Source of the DNA: Stentor coeruleus
Lineage: Eukaryota > Ciliophora > Heterotrichea > Heterotrichida > Stentoridae
DNA length: 52,825 bases
Reading direction: 5' to 3'
NCBI GenBank assembly: GCA_001970955.1
Contig: MPUH01000460.1
Span: 1-52,825 of the forward strand
Shown: positions 30,790 to 39,744 of the stretch, in pieces
Numbering within the stretch: the first letter of the stretch is position 1
Layout: every line of letters begins with the position of its first letter
The notes under the pieces: generated by a model
What the model saw: only the letters and a program-made list of their open reading frames with translations
Database searches by the model: none
What the model was told of the DNA's origin: nothing
Made by a program: the position numbers and the translations under genes

Positions 30790-33042
30790 TCACTTTTTGC
30801 CTTTTTTTAAGATCTTTATTGGTTTTTTCTTAGCTTTTGGCGACTCGCAGATTTTCAGTTCAATAAACTCGAAGTCTAATATTTTTTCTAATATGTCCTC
30901 GTATGTGTTCCCGAGGATTAGCTCGGAAAAACAATGCTGAAGTTTTTTATCAGGAATTTCTTTTGTCGTTCGGCTTATGATTTCTTTTAAAGTATGGTAT
31001 TCATCTATAGCTTCAATAGTTTCATTTTGGATTTCATTTTTTTTGAATTTCGCATATGATATGTTTAAAGCTGCTAATAAAAAAGCGTCTTTTTCGATTT
31101 TTAAGTCTTTGATTTTGTCTGGGATTGAAGACTCGAGTATGACTAATGATGAAAATGCTGTATTTTGATGATGTTTTGTAAACAGACTAAGGTCAGATTG
31201 TGAAATCCACCAATTAAGTTTGTTCTTAGCCCAATCTGTGAATTCATTGCTTGAGATATTTTCATGGTCTGCAATACCTTTAGGCCCTTTACCTAGCTTT
31301 TCTATAGCTAGGAAGTATCGATGGAGAATTATTAAATATTGATCTTTTTCCCCATATGATTTTGTTATAATTTCTAAAACTTCTTCGCAAAAACTTCTCT
31401 CTTCAGGTAGGAAACTTTGTAGGAATTCAAAGAATTTTGACATAGTCATAGAGTTGTTTTCTGAATTTCTCGAAAACAGGTTATGCAGTTTGAAAATAAT
31501 TTGCTCTACTTTGATATAACTTGGTTTACTGTTTGATAATAATAAATGATAGAATTTTGCTGAATTAGATGTCTCGACTTGTAACTGTTGGTATATACCT
31601 CGAAGATTTTGCACTAAGCTGTCTCGATCTTTGTAGAAAGTTTGAAGGAAAATCATCAACTCAAGGTAAAAACTTAGTTGTCCATCACAGTTCTCAAGAG
31701 CATTATTACAAAGAGTAATCGCATTAAACTTCGGAGGGACCTTAATATTCTTAATAAAAATTGGGTAAAGTGGATACTTTGACAAAATTGGTACATCTAA
31801 TTCAGGCAAAAAAGACTCACTAATTTGCCAAGTTGTCTGAGTTTGCGCATTATAAGTCTCAGGTTTTTTCCTAATAATATCCGCAGCTTTAATCATAAAT
31901 GACAAATGATTTAATGTGCTAACTTGTTTAGTCTGTTCACTTTCACTTTCAGAAATATATGAAGACAGCTTATTCAGCAAGCCTCTCAATTCAACACAAG
32001 CTTTTTCTGTACTTTCAGTTTCAGTTAACTCAACAAGAGTTTTGGTTTTGTCATTTAAAGATTTGTTAAGTTCAGATTTTTCTTTAGTTAAAACCTTTAT
32101 CTGGCTAGTCAAATTTTCGATTTCTTTAGTGAAATCAGCATATTTTGTATCAAACTCATGAGTTTTTTCTCGGAGTTTATTAGAAAACTCATCATGCATG
32201 TATTTGAGTTTAGATTTTGTGCATTCAATAACACAATTAAGCGCATATTCGTGTTTACTAAAACAGGTGTCTATAAGCTTCATCGTAACTTTCCAGAGCA
32301 TCTCCATCATAACCGCTTCATCCTCTGCTTTCTTACAAGCAATTCCTCTCAAAATATCCCTAAAAAGCCTCGAGAACTCTCTTAACTCTCCAACAATGAC
32401 ATCCAAATTAAAAGTATTCACTGACCCAACAGGCAATGGATGCACCATCTTATCCTGTAACACATAATAAATCCCTAATTTCTTCTCAGTAGCCAATACT
32501 TCTTTCCCTCTAGCAATTTCCCAATTTAATTCTAAATCAAATTTCAAAGGTTTCAAATATATCAAATCATTTATCAATGCTTTACTAATAGCTTCATCTT
32601 CACTTTTTAACTGAAGTTCAATTTCCCCAATTTTCCTCTCACAAACTACTTCTGCTAATTTAAACAATGGGGTGTTTTGCATATCCATAGATTGAGTTGC
32701 TGGTCTTGATCCTCTATAAAGTCTATCAACACTTTGTTCTAATAAGACTTGACTGTTAGTTAGTTTTAACGGACTAAGCTCTTGGGATTTAAGAGCTGAG
32801 AAAATGTTATTTGTTAATTGAGCACTAACTGGTCTAAGATGTGAGGATAGGGTTTTTTCAGTTTGGTTAAGTTTTTGTTCACGTTGTGGGGAAGAAAGTC
32901 TGGATTTTTGCTTGCGGTATTTGTGAAGCTGGGATATTATGTCTTCTTCAGAGGATTTGCGGTGACTCATGTACTCAGAGACGTTTTTGTAATGACGAGC
33001 TGTGATTTTTTTTATAGGGGAGCGTGAGTTACGTAGATACAT
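30790..33042 (-). CDS. Coiled-coil protein, probably cytoskeletal
   Basis: 750 aa, intronless. Residues 1-110 are basic and Ser-rich (YLRNSRSPIKKITARHYKN), 120-270 a compact helical region with ALINDLIYLKPLKFDLELNW, and 270-370 a long coiled coil (SKLKYMHDEFSNKLREKTHE, LTKEKSELNKSLNDKTKTLV). From 400 to 720 a second helical domain follows, and the end is a basic Lys tail. No motor or known domain is visible. Such architecture is common in ciliate basal-body and axoneme proteins, but this assignment is only by analogy. Confidence 0.75.
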   Translation of the reverse strand: MYLRNSRSPIKKITARHYKNVSEYMSHRKSSEEDIISQLHKYRKQKSRLSSPQREQKLNQTEKTLSSHLRPVSAQLTNNIFSALKSQELSPLKLTNSQVLLEQSVDRLYRGSRPATQSMDMQNTPLFKLAEVVCERKIGEIELQLKSEDEAISKALINDLIYLKPLKFDLELNWEIARGKEVLATEKKLGIYYVLQDKMVHPLPVGSVNTFNLDVIVGELREFSRLFRDILRGIACKKAEDEAVMMEMLWKVTMKLIDTCFSKHEYALNCVIECTKSKLKYMHDEFSNKLREKTHEFDTKYADFTKEIENLTSQIKVLTKEKSELNKSLNDKTKTLVELTETESTEKACVELRGLLNKLSSYISESESEQTKQVSTLNHLSFMIKAADIIRKKPETYNAQTQTTWQISESFLPELDVPILSKYPLYPIFIKNIKVPPKFNAITLCNNALENCDGQLSFYLELMIFLQTFYKDRDSLVQNLRGIYQQLQVETSNSAKFYHLLLSNSKPSYIKVEQIIFKLHNLFSRNSENNSMTMSKFFEFLQSFLPEERSFCEEVLEIITKSYGEKDQYLIILHRYFLAIEKLGKGPKGIADHENISSNEFTDWAKNKLNWWISQSDLSLFTKHHQNTAFSSLVILESSIPDKIKDLKIEKDAFLLAALNISYAKFKKNEIQNETIEAIDEYHTLKEIISRTTKEIPDKKLQHCFSELILGNTYEDILEKILDFEFIELKICESPKAKKKPIKILKKGKK

Positions 33043-33616
33043 TGTTTTTAGAGTTTTTAAGATAAAATATGGAGAAAGGATATAGAGGAATTTGTGGGGT
33101 TGAGAAATGGATATGGGAAAGCTGAAGGAATTTGTTGTGGAAGAGGAAGGGAAATAAGTTTTTGAGGAAGATTTTTAGTTGAATAAGAGTATGATTGATT
33201 TTAAGATTTAGGCTAAGAAGAAGAATATATTTTATTGAGGTGATTTGTTTTATTAGAAAGGCTTTTTGAATAGGTTTTAGAAGAGAATTAATAAAGAGAT
33301 TTATGTTTTTATGATATAAGAGATTTTGTTAGATGATATATAATTTATTTGTGTGTAGAATATACCTTTGTGTAGAAACTAGAGCAAAAAATTTATATTT
33401 TATATAAGATTTGTGTGGTTTGTATTATAAATTATAGCTAATTCAATACAATTATTAAATTTATCTATAAAAACTATCTCTTATAAATTCTAGCAATTAT
33501 ACAACTCAATATTCATATAAAAATATAAATAAGTGTATTAAGAATTTTAAGCTAGAAATTAAGTGAATTGAAAATATAAGAATAGTTTACATGACATAAT
33601 TACTAATTAATTATCG
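33043..33616. other. Intergenic, between divergent genes
   Basis: About 570 bp. The half next to the minus-strand gene is G/A-rich on the plus strand (leader side), the other half AT-rich. No ORF, RNA gene or repeat is supported. Confidence 0.5.
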
Positions 33617-35512
33617 ATGATTGAACCAGTGCATTTAACTTTTAACAGAAGCGGAGAACAGTTTTTTTTTAAAAGAAAAGGCATACATAAAGAATTTGAT
33701 AAATTGCTAGAGACTAAGCATCATCAAATAAAGCATCTTCATACTATGGCAAGTAACGAACAAATTGAAATTCACTTACAAAAACGAGCAAACCTTGATT
33801 CTAAACGATATGACTTCGAGGAAAATCGCAAAAGGAAATTAGAAAGTTTATACTCTAGGAAAAAGCATTCTAAAAGGCCTATTCAAGGTAATTTGTATAT
33901 CACTTCAGAAAAGAAAAAAATTCTTGAAAGAAGTCCTGAAATTGAAAAAAAACCTATGCCAAGGAGTTCAATTCCATCACATGCTAGCTCCTATACAATA
34001 TCAAAACCAGTAGCATCTGCCAAAACTCCAGCAATCATAGTTCCAGAACTAATTCCACAAATGTCGACTATATCAATACCTAAGCCTTCATTTAATCCAT
34101 ATGAATCTTGGAAATTAAGTAAGAATATTCCCATTGAAGCAAAAGTTTTTATAATCGCAGGGACATATCCAGACGTGCGTAAGGCCCTTCTTCAGCGTGG
34201 CTGGTTTGAAAATATCGATCTCGAGAGCACATTTTTCGATCTGAAATGGTCTCGAAACGCAAGGATCCCTCAAAATCTCCTTGACTGGCAACTCTACAAT
34301 CACTTCCCTCGTAACTTCGAGCTTTCTGTGAAATGGCAGCTTTACGAAAACCTCAAAAAGTCTTCAAATTCAGGCAAAAACGGGTACCTAGCTTTTTTCC
34401 CAAGGAGTTTTCGCCTAGACAACAAAGGAACCGAAGACTTTTTCGAATATTATAAAGCTATATATGCTCTCTCTATGCTCAAAGATTACAAAGAAAACCC
34501 ATCAAAGTACATATCCGAGCAGATAATTGTAGCTAACATAGTCTGTAAGCGATGGATAACAGAAATAGATAAACAAAACTATCTAAACAACAGACTTTCT
34601 TCATTAGTCATGAATGTTGAATGGAAAATCCTTACTTCCTCAGATATCGCTGATATAAAAACCTCATTTCAACGCCTTATGCTATCTCCAGTAACTGATC
34701 CATATAGCCTAACATGTGCTAACCTTGAAGAGTTGTCTTTAAAAGATCCTCAAGCATCGATAGCTGGTAAGAAAAACATATGGATAGTCAAAGCTGGGAG
34801 GAAATCTCGAGGCAGGGATATTGCTTTATTTAATGATATCAATAAACTCAAAATGCACACCTCATCATCTAACTGTTGGGTAGTACAAAAATACATAGAA
34901 AACCCTTTGATTATAGCAAACAAAAAATTCGATATAAGACAATGGGTACTTATAAGCAATGCTGACCCTTTAACAATATGGATCTATAAACGTTGTTATC
35001 TTCGATTTACAATTGAAGACTATAATGATGATAATATAACAAATCCTTATATCCATCTAACAAACAATAGTATTACAAAAAAGTCAACAAAATTCGATAC
35101 AGCTTCTATAGAAGGATGTATGTGGAGTATTGATCAATTCAAAGATTACCTTGTTAAAGAAAAAGGCTCAGACCTTTGGTCTAATAAAGTCTACCCATCA
35201 TTGAAGAAAATCATAAAATACTCACTTATCGCTGTTGGGAATTTAGGGAGAAGTAATAGTTTTGAGATTTTAGGATATGATTTTATGATAGATGAAGATA
35301 TGAACCCATGGCTTCTTGAAATCAACTCAAGTCCTGCAATGGATTATAGTACAGTATTATTTATATAGACTGTTACTGAAGAACTTGTTAAAGAAGTACT
35401 TGAAGATGCGGTTAAAGTCATTGTCGATGTTCCGAATGGAATTGATGATACAGGGAGTTTTGAACTCTGTTATAAGTCAAAAAACTATATCTCAGTTAGG
35501 ACTAATAGCTAA
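33617..35512 (+). CDS. Tubulin glycine ligase, TTLL3/TTLL8-like
   Basis: Two exons (33617-35353, 35369-35512) around the 15-nt intron GTATTATTTATATAG (35354-35368) encode 626 aa. The first 160 residues are basic and disordered. The pre-domain FIIAGTYPDVRKALLQRGW and DWQLYNHFPRN is typical of the glycylase branch. The ATP-grasp TTL domain has IWIVKAGRKSRGRDIALF, WVVQKYIENP, KKFDIRQWVL, IYKRCYLRF, YIHLTNNSI and the Mg-binding LGYDFMIDEDMNPWLLEIN-SSP. Splicing turns the dead end STVLFI into ST-TVTEELVKEVLED, as in the family. It should add glycine to tubulin tails in cilia. It opposes nothing directly in this window but shares its substrate with the CCP gene. The 3' end is 10 bp from the RPS28 stop on the other strand. 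Confidence 0.9.
35354..35368 (+). other. 15-nt spliceosomal intron
   Basis: GTATTATTTATATAG, between codons of the TTLL gene, ending in an in-frame TAG. Removal adds the 47-residue family C-terminus. Confidence 0.9.
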
Positions 35513-35522
35513 TTATAGTTAT

Positions 35523-35726
35523 CTATCTTAGTCTTCTGGCTTCTCTTTCACTTTCTAACAATGCAAGCATGTCACCTTCCCTTACTGGGCCTTTGACATT
35601 TCTCACTAAAGTTCTCCCGCTTTCATCACCATGTAATACAACTCTAACTTGTGTGATACCTCCACGAGATCCAGTTCTTCCTAGCAGTTTTTGCACTGTC
35701 GCAAGAATCGGCCCTTGTTCTTCCAT
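35523..35726 (-). CDS. RPS28: 40S ribosomal protein eS28
   Basis: 67 aa, against 69 in human. The core [20 protein letters not shown] and the hallmark ending [19 protein letters not shown] plus REARRLR are almost invariant in eukaryotes. It belongs to the small-subunit head near the mRNA exit site. High GC content compared with neighbours fits strong expression. The gene ends 10 bp from the TTLL stop, so the two transcripts very probably overlap in their 3' regions. Confidence 0.97.
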   Translation of the reverse strand: MEEQGPILATVQKLLGRTGSRGGITQVRVVLHGDESGRTLVRNVKGPVREGDMLALLESEREARRLR

Positions 35727-36969
35727 TTTATAACAGGATCCAATAAAATAACCTGGAGTTTATGTTGGATTTTAGCTTTCAAGTATGATTGAGGGTTTTG
35801 ATATAGGATTTTTAGATTTATGAGGAGATAGTGAGTATGGATGCTGGGGTATATAAAATGGAATATGGACTTTTTTGAGTTGGGTATTGTAGATAATTAG
35901 TGATCGAGGAATGAGATGGAATAAAAGAATTGAATATTAAATTTGGAAGGATTTAGTATGGATGAAGATGATATTTTGTAGAGATGAAGATGAAAATGAT
36001 ATAGGGTGAAATACAAAGATGGGATTTTGATAAGGAAAATACTTATAAGGAGTTAATGAATTGAGTTTAAGAATTGGTTTAGGGCTTGTGAGGTTTAGAT
36101 AAGGAAAGAGTATTGGAATCGAATTAAAATAAACTTTAAAAATTTTATGTTATAGAATATAGGTAAAAAATCGAATTTTGATTGAAAATATAAAATTAGG
36201 ATTTTGCTTATACCTATAAAATGTTTTTGTACTAGAAGACTTTAAAGGCTTTATAATGAATGTGTACTATATATAATATAAAATTTAGTTAAGATTATGC
36301 TAAAGAATACTAGTATTTAATTCACTATTCACAAATAAAAAAATTGTTATTTTCTGTAAACTTTAATTAGACAGTATTTTCTTATGAAAACCTCAAAGCA
36401 TTTATAGTAATTATTATCAGTTAATAAATAATTTCTGCTAATAATATACTGAAAATGCTTTCAAAATATTTATATTATATAAATTGAATAATATGCAATA
36501 TTCCTATTTATGAAAATCCCTGATATTATTAGACTTAAACTGATGACTGATATAAAATTGAATGTATTATTATTATTATTTTCTCAGTATTTTGGTAGAA
36601 TAAAAATAGCCCATTATTAATTTTTAAATACTCAGGACATTTATTTATGTAATAGTCATTTAAATATTATATTCCATGCAGATATACTAAGATCAATAGA
36701 TTGTTAAATATCTTTTAATCAGAAATTAAATAATCCGATATTAGCTTAAAAAAACTTCATTTTTCGATATCACTAGTCATTACTTCATTTTTTCAACATC
36801 TATGCCGATTTTATGGTAATTTTTTTTGTCAAATTATTAGTAAAAATCATATATTTTAATATAGCTATAACATCATAATCTAAATATTATTATTGTCAAT
36901 AAAACTACCACAATTTTTTCTATTTCTATTATTTGCCCACATTTAAAGTTATTATCATCAAGTTTACCT
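35727..36969. other. Longest intergenic stretch, 1.2 kb
   Basis: AT-rich DNA between divergent RPS28 and the channel gene. The part next to RPS28 (35740-36130) is purine-rich on the plus strand, the usual look of 5' leaders here. The remainder is nearly all A/T with no frame, RNA gene or clear repeat. It must carry the strong RPS28 promoter. Confidence 0.55.
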
Positions 36970-39033
36970 ATGAAAAATTCACTAAACCACATAATTAAAT
37001 ACATTAATATAAAAACTATAATGAAATTACCTACACAGATTGTTACCGATGCTTTTTACAAGTCATGGTCTTGCCAATCCTTACTTAATCCCAAAGCCTC
37101 TCTAAATCCAACAGATTTAAATAAGTCCTATAAAAAAAAGCACCCAAAGTCTCAATATTTCCCTATAAAAGAAAAGATTTTCAAAGACAAAGAATTACGA
37201 TTTTTAATCAAACCTGAATCTCTTTTAAAACTATTTTGGAATATTTTATGTATTACAATAACAATAAGCCAAGGGTTTATTATACCTTATATATTGAGTT
37301 TTGCCTATGAAGTATCATATGAGATAATTACCTTTCTAGAAGTAAGTAACATATTTCTAATATTAGACATACCAATATCATTGAATACTTGTTTTTATAA
37401 GAAAGGAAAACTTGTAGCTGAAAGGGTTTTGATTATGAAACACTATTTCAGAAATTATTTTATTATAGATATATGGAGTGTGCTTCCTTTCCAATTGCTT
37501 GATCTTAAAAAGCAAATTGCATTAGATTTAAATATAACAGTTTTGATACTTTTGTTAAAAATGCTTAGACTTTATCATATAAAAGTCCTTTTTTATTCAA
37601 TAGAGGATTACTGGAGCAGCCCTACGTCAGTCCTTTTAACAAGATGGGTGCATTTTTTCATAATTTTCAGCCTTCTATGTCATTGGCTTACTTGCTACAT
37701 GGAATATTTCCTAAAATACTCACTACATATCACATATGAAAACTGGGTTACTTACAAGCAAACTGAATACGAGCGATATCTAAGACAATTATATATAATA
37801 ATATTTACTATGACATCTGTAGGATATGAGTCACCTAGGAAAGATATAGATCATAATTTGATTTCAACAATAATTGCTATGTGCACTGAAAGTTTGATTT
37901 TCGCTTTTACTCTTGGAGAAATTCAAAGCATTGTTACCAAACATACTCATTATTCTAATGAAACTAAAGACATTATTAATCATATAAAAAAATTGCTTGA
38001 TAAGAAAAAAATTCCAAAGAAATTAAGATATAGGATTATAAGATATGTAAATTACATGAGAGATGTTCAAAAAGAAAATGTTGGCAAAGAAGTAGAGTTG
38101 TTGTTTGCCCTTTCCAAACCTTTGAAATTAGAGATTTTTACTTACACAAGGGCGTATTATTTAGAGAGTCATCCAATATTCCAGAACTATTCACCAGGGT
38201 TTATTAAGTTTATTGGGTTTAGTATGAAGATACAGATTTTTTCAAAAGGCGATTTGGTGTTACTAGAAGGAGAAAAAGGAGATTCTATATTTTTTATAAT
38301 TAATGGCAATGTTGATATTTACAACCAAACTACTAAAACAATTTACAAAACCCTAAACAACTCTAAATCTTTTGGCGAACTTGGCTTTTTTGTAGGAACA
38401 TGCAGATCAGCATCAGCTAGATGCGATAGTTTTACCGAACTTGTATCCCTTGATAGAGAAACTTTTAATAGACTTCTCACCGATCATCCTTCAGAGCAAA
38501 TCATAACAAAAGAAGTATTAAAAAGAGCAGAAAAAGATTTAAGCATCCTAGGAATAAAATGCTTCTTATGCAAAAGACTAACACATATAGCAAAAGACTG
38601 TAAAGAACATCTTATAAAAATACAAAAAGATCGGATAATTAGAAAAGCTGTATTAAAAAGAAACACACTTGGTATGAAAAAAATCAATTTAGCCTATACA
38701 ATAGATAAAAAGTTCATGAGGCCTTTACATGATTCTGATTTAATAAAAAAATATTCAGTTGTTAATGTTAAAAGGCAAGATTTAATAATGGCTGATCCTA
38801 AAAAATCTTCTAGTCTTGCTAGGAAAGCTAAAGGATATGTGAATAGATTGAATGTATTGTTACCGGTTTCTGAAAGAAAATTAAGGTTGATTGAAGATAG
38901 TGATAGTGATAGAGAAAAAAGTGATTGCAATGAGTTTATATTACCTAAGTCTCAAAGGTATATTCAAAATTTTATTGACTCACGTAGGAAGAGTAATACG
39001 GAAATACCTAAGATTGTCATTCATTTGGCTTAG
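36970..39033 (+). CDS. Cyclic-nucleotide-binding-domain ion channel with zinc knuckle
   Basis: 687 aa, intronless. Six membrane segments lie between about residues 85 and 330. S4 is weakly charged (LKMLRLYHIKVLFY: K, R, H, K). The pore reads FTMTSVGYESP, so the K-channel filter GYG is GYE (Glu287, codon 37828-37830). A C-linker follows, and then a cyclic-nucleotide-binding domain at about 420-505 (FSKGDLVLLEGEKGDSIFF, FGELGFFVGTCRSASARC with the phosphate-cassette Glu and Arg). Next comes a CCHC zinc knuckle, CFLCKRLTHIAKDC, starting at residue 530, then a basic tail with a DSDSDRE patch. The family opens on cAMP or cGMP binding or hyperpolarisation. The altered filter suggests non-K or mixed selectivity, which is inference. 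A later Met (37021) could be the start. Confidence 0.88.
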   Translation: MKNSLNHIIKYINIKTIMKLPTQIVTDAFYKSWSCQSLLNPKASLNPTDLNKSYKKKHPKSQYFPIKEKIFKDKELRFLIKPESLLKLFWNILCITITISQGFIIPYILSFAYEVSYEIITFLEVSNIFLILDIPISLNTCFYKKGKLVAERVLIMKHYFRNYFIIDIWSVLPFQLLDLKKQIALDLNITVLILLLKMLRLYHIKVLFYSIEDYWSSPTSVLLTRWVHFFIIFSLLCHWLTCYMEYFLKYSLHITYENWVTYKQTEYERYLRQLYIIIFTMTSVGYESPRKDIDHNLISTIIAMCTESLIFAFTLGEIQSIVTKHTHYSNETKDIINHIKKLLDKKKIPKKLRYRIIRYVNYMRDVQKENVGKEVELLFALSKPLKLEIFTYTRAYYLESHPIFQNYSPGFIKFIGFSMKIQIFSKGDLVLLEGEKGDSIFFIINGNVDIYNQTTKTIYKTLNNSKSFGELGFFVGTCRSASARCDSFTELVSLDRETFNRLLTDHPSEQIITKEVLKRAEKDLSILGIKCFLCKRLTHIAKDCKEHLIKIQKDRIIRKAVLKRNTLGMKKINLAYTIDKKFMRPLHDSDLIKKYSVVNVKRQDLIMADPKKSSSLARKAKGYVNRLNVLLPVSERKLRLIEDSDSDREKSDCNEFILPKSQRYIQNFIDSRRKSNTEIPKIVIHLA

Positions 39034-39311
39034 ATTGAAGTTTTGATATAATATGTTTAATTTAATAATGGTAGTTGGATTAAGGTATTTTAATGAAAAT
39101 AGAGGTTACTTAGAAGATACTGTGAACTTTTATATGAAGTTACTTGTAATTAGCATCTGCTAATAATACAAAAATCAATATAAAATAATAATCATTAACC
39201 ACTAAATTTTTTCTATCACTATCCTAAAAAGCATTCACCCATTTACCAAATCCATTCCATAAACCCTCCTACCACCAAAGCCTCAACAAAAATTAACCAA
39301 AACACAAAAAG

Positions 39312-39474
39312 TGGTCCCACTGAGGATCGAACTCAGGACCTCTGCGTTATTAGCTAAACCTCGATAATTCCTCAAAATCTTATAATAACCAAAAAAATCC
39401 CAATCTAACACCCTAACACCTAAATCCCAAAGCAATTATTAGCACAGCGCTCTAACCGGCTGAGCTATGGGACC
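39312..39474 (-). tRNA. tRNA-Ile (AAU anticodon) with 89-nt intron
   Basis: Read on the minus strand, the exons give a 74-nt tRNA: acceptor GGTCCCA/TGGGACC with discriminator A, D-arm GCTCAGCCGGTTAGAGC, anticodon arm CTGTG-CTAATAA-CGCAG with anticodon AAT, and T-arm CTGAG-TTCGATC-CTCAG. A-box and B-box promoter elements are intact. The anticodon loop is interrupted by 89 nt. The 8-mer TTATTAGC (plus strand) stands at both ends (39347-39354 and 39436-39443), so the boundary can be placed exactly at the standard 37/38 site. Five T follow the 3' end (39306-39310 as A on the plus strand), a pol III terminator. The intron contains two telomere-like units. Confidence 0.92.
39406..39420. repeat. Interstitial telomere repeat inside the tRNA-Ile intron
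   Basis: TAACACCCTAACACC, 15 bases identical to the start of this chromosome end, lies inside the 89-nt tRNA intron. It is followed by the degenerate unit TAAATCCC. A 15-base match by chance in a 53-kb window is very unlikely. Confidence 0.9.
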
Positions 39475-39589
39475 TACTCTTCAAACTTCAAATTTCCTAA
39501 AATACCCAATTTTCCTTTATCCTATTAAAAAGAGAAAATCTCATCTCTTCATTTTCATATTAAAATCTTAGGTATATAATAAATAGGCC

Positions 39590-39730
39590 ATGTTCTTCTT
39601 ACACCCTAAATCTGAAAAGGAGCAAGAGTCCAAAGAGCTTACCAAACAGTATTTGAAGTACCTAGCCATAAGCTTATTAACAGTCATCGTGATGAGGGCT
39701 ATTCCAGCTCTTACACATAGAGATAGTTAG
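39590..39730 (+). CDS. Short membrane-anchor ORF, separate protein or alternative first exon of MON2
   Basis: ATG 39590 opens a 46-codon frame: a charged start (MFFLHPKSEKEQESKELTKQ), one hydrophobic helix (YLKYLAISLLTVIVM) and a short tail RAIPALTHRDS. It ends in TAG at 39728-39730, nine bases before the MON2 ATG. The size and single C-terminal helix recall TOM5-like mitochondrial import subunits (which also have a short tail after the helix), but similarity is too low to claim. The G of the stop codon is also the first base of a consensus 15-nt intron (39730-39744) whose removal fuses this frame in phase to MON2. Confidence 0.5.
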   Translation: MFFLHPKSEKEQESKELTKQYLKYLAISLLTVIVMRAIPALTHRDS

Positions 39731-39744
39731 TAATAAATAATGAG
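39730..39744 (+). other. Putative 15-nt switch intron upstream of MON2
   Basis: GTAATAAATAATGAG has GTAA at the start, TA at positions 9-10, AG at the end and the standard length. It includes the last base of the upstream stop codon and the whole MON2 start codon (39740-39742). Splicing would give a 1444-aa fusion (RDS-Y-LHDSLEND). Retention gives two separate frames. Confidence 0.5.

Noticed and set aside
39312-39474. Plus-strand telomere sequence as a telomerase RNA template (two CCCTAACA units fit a template)
   Set aside because: The insert is only 89 nt, sits inside a well-formed tRNA on the other strand, and no TATA-like promoter element or plus-strand T-run at a suitable distance is seen.
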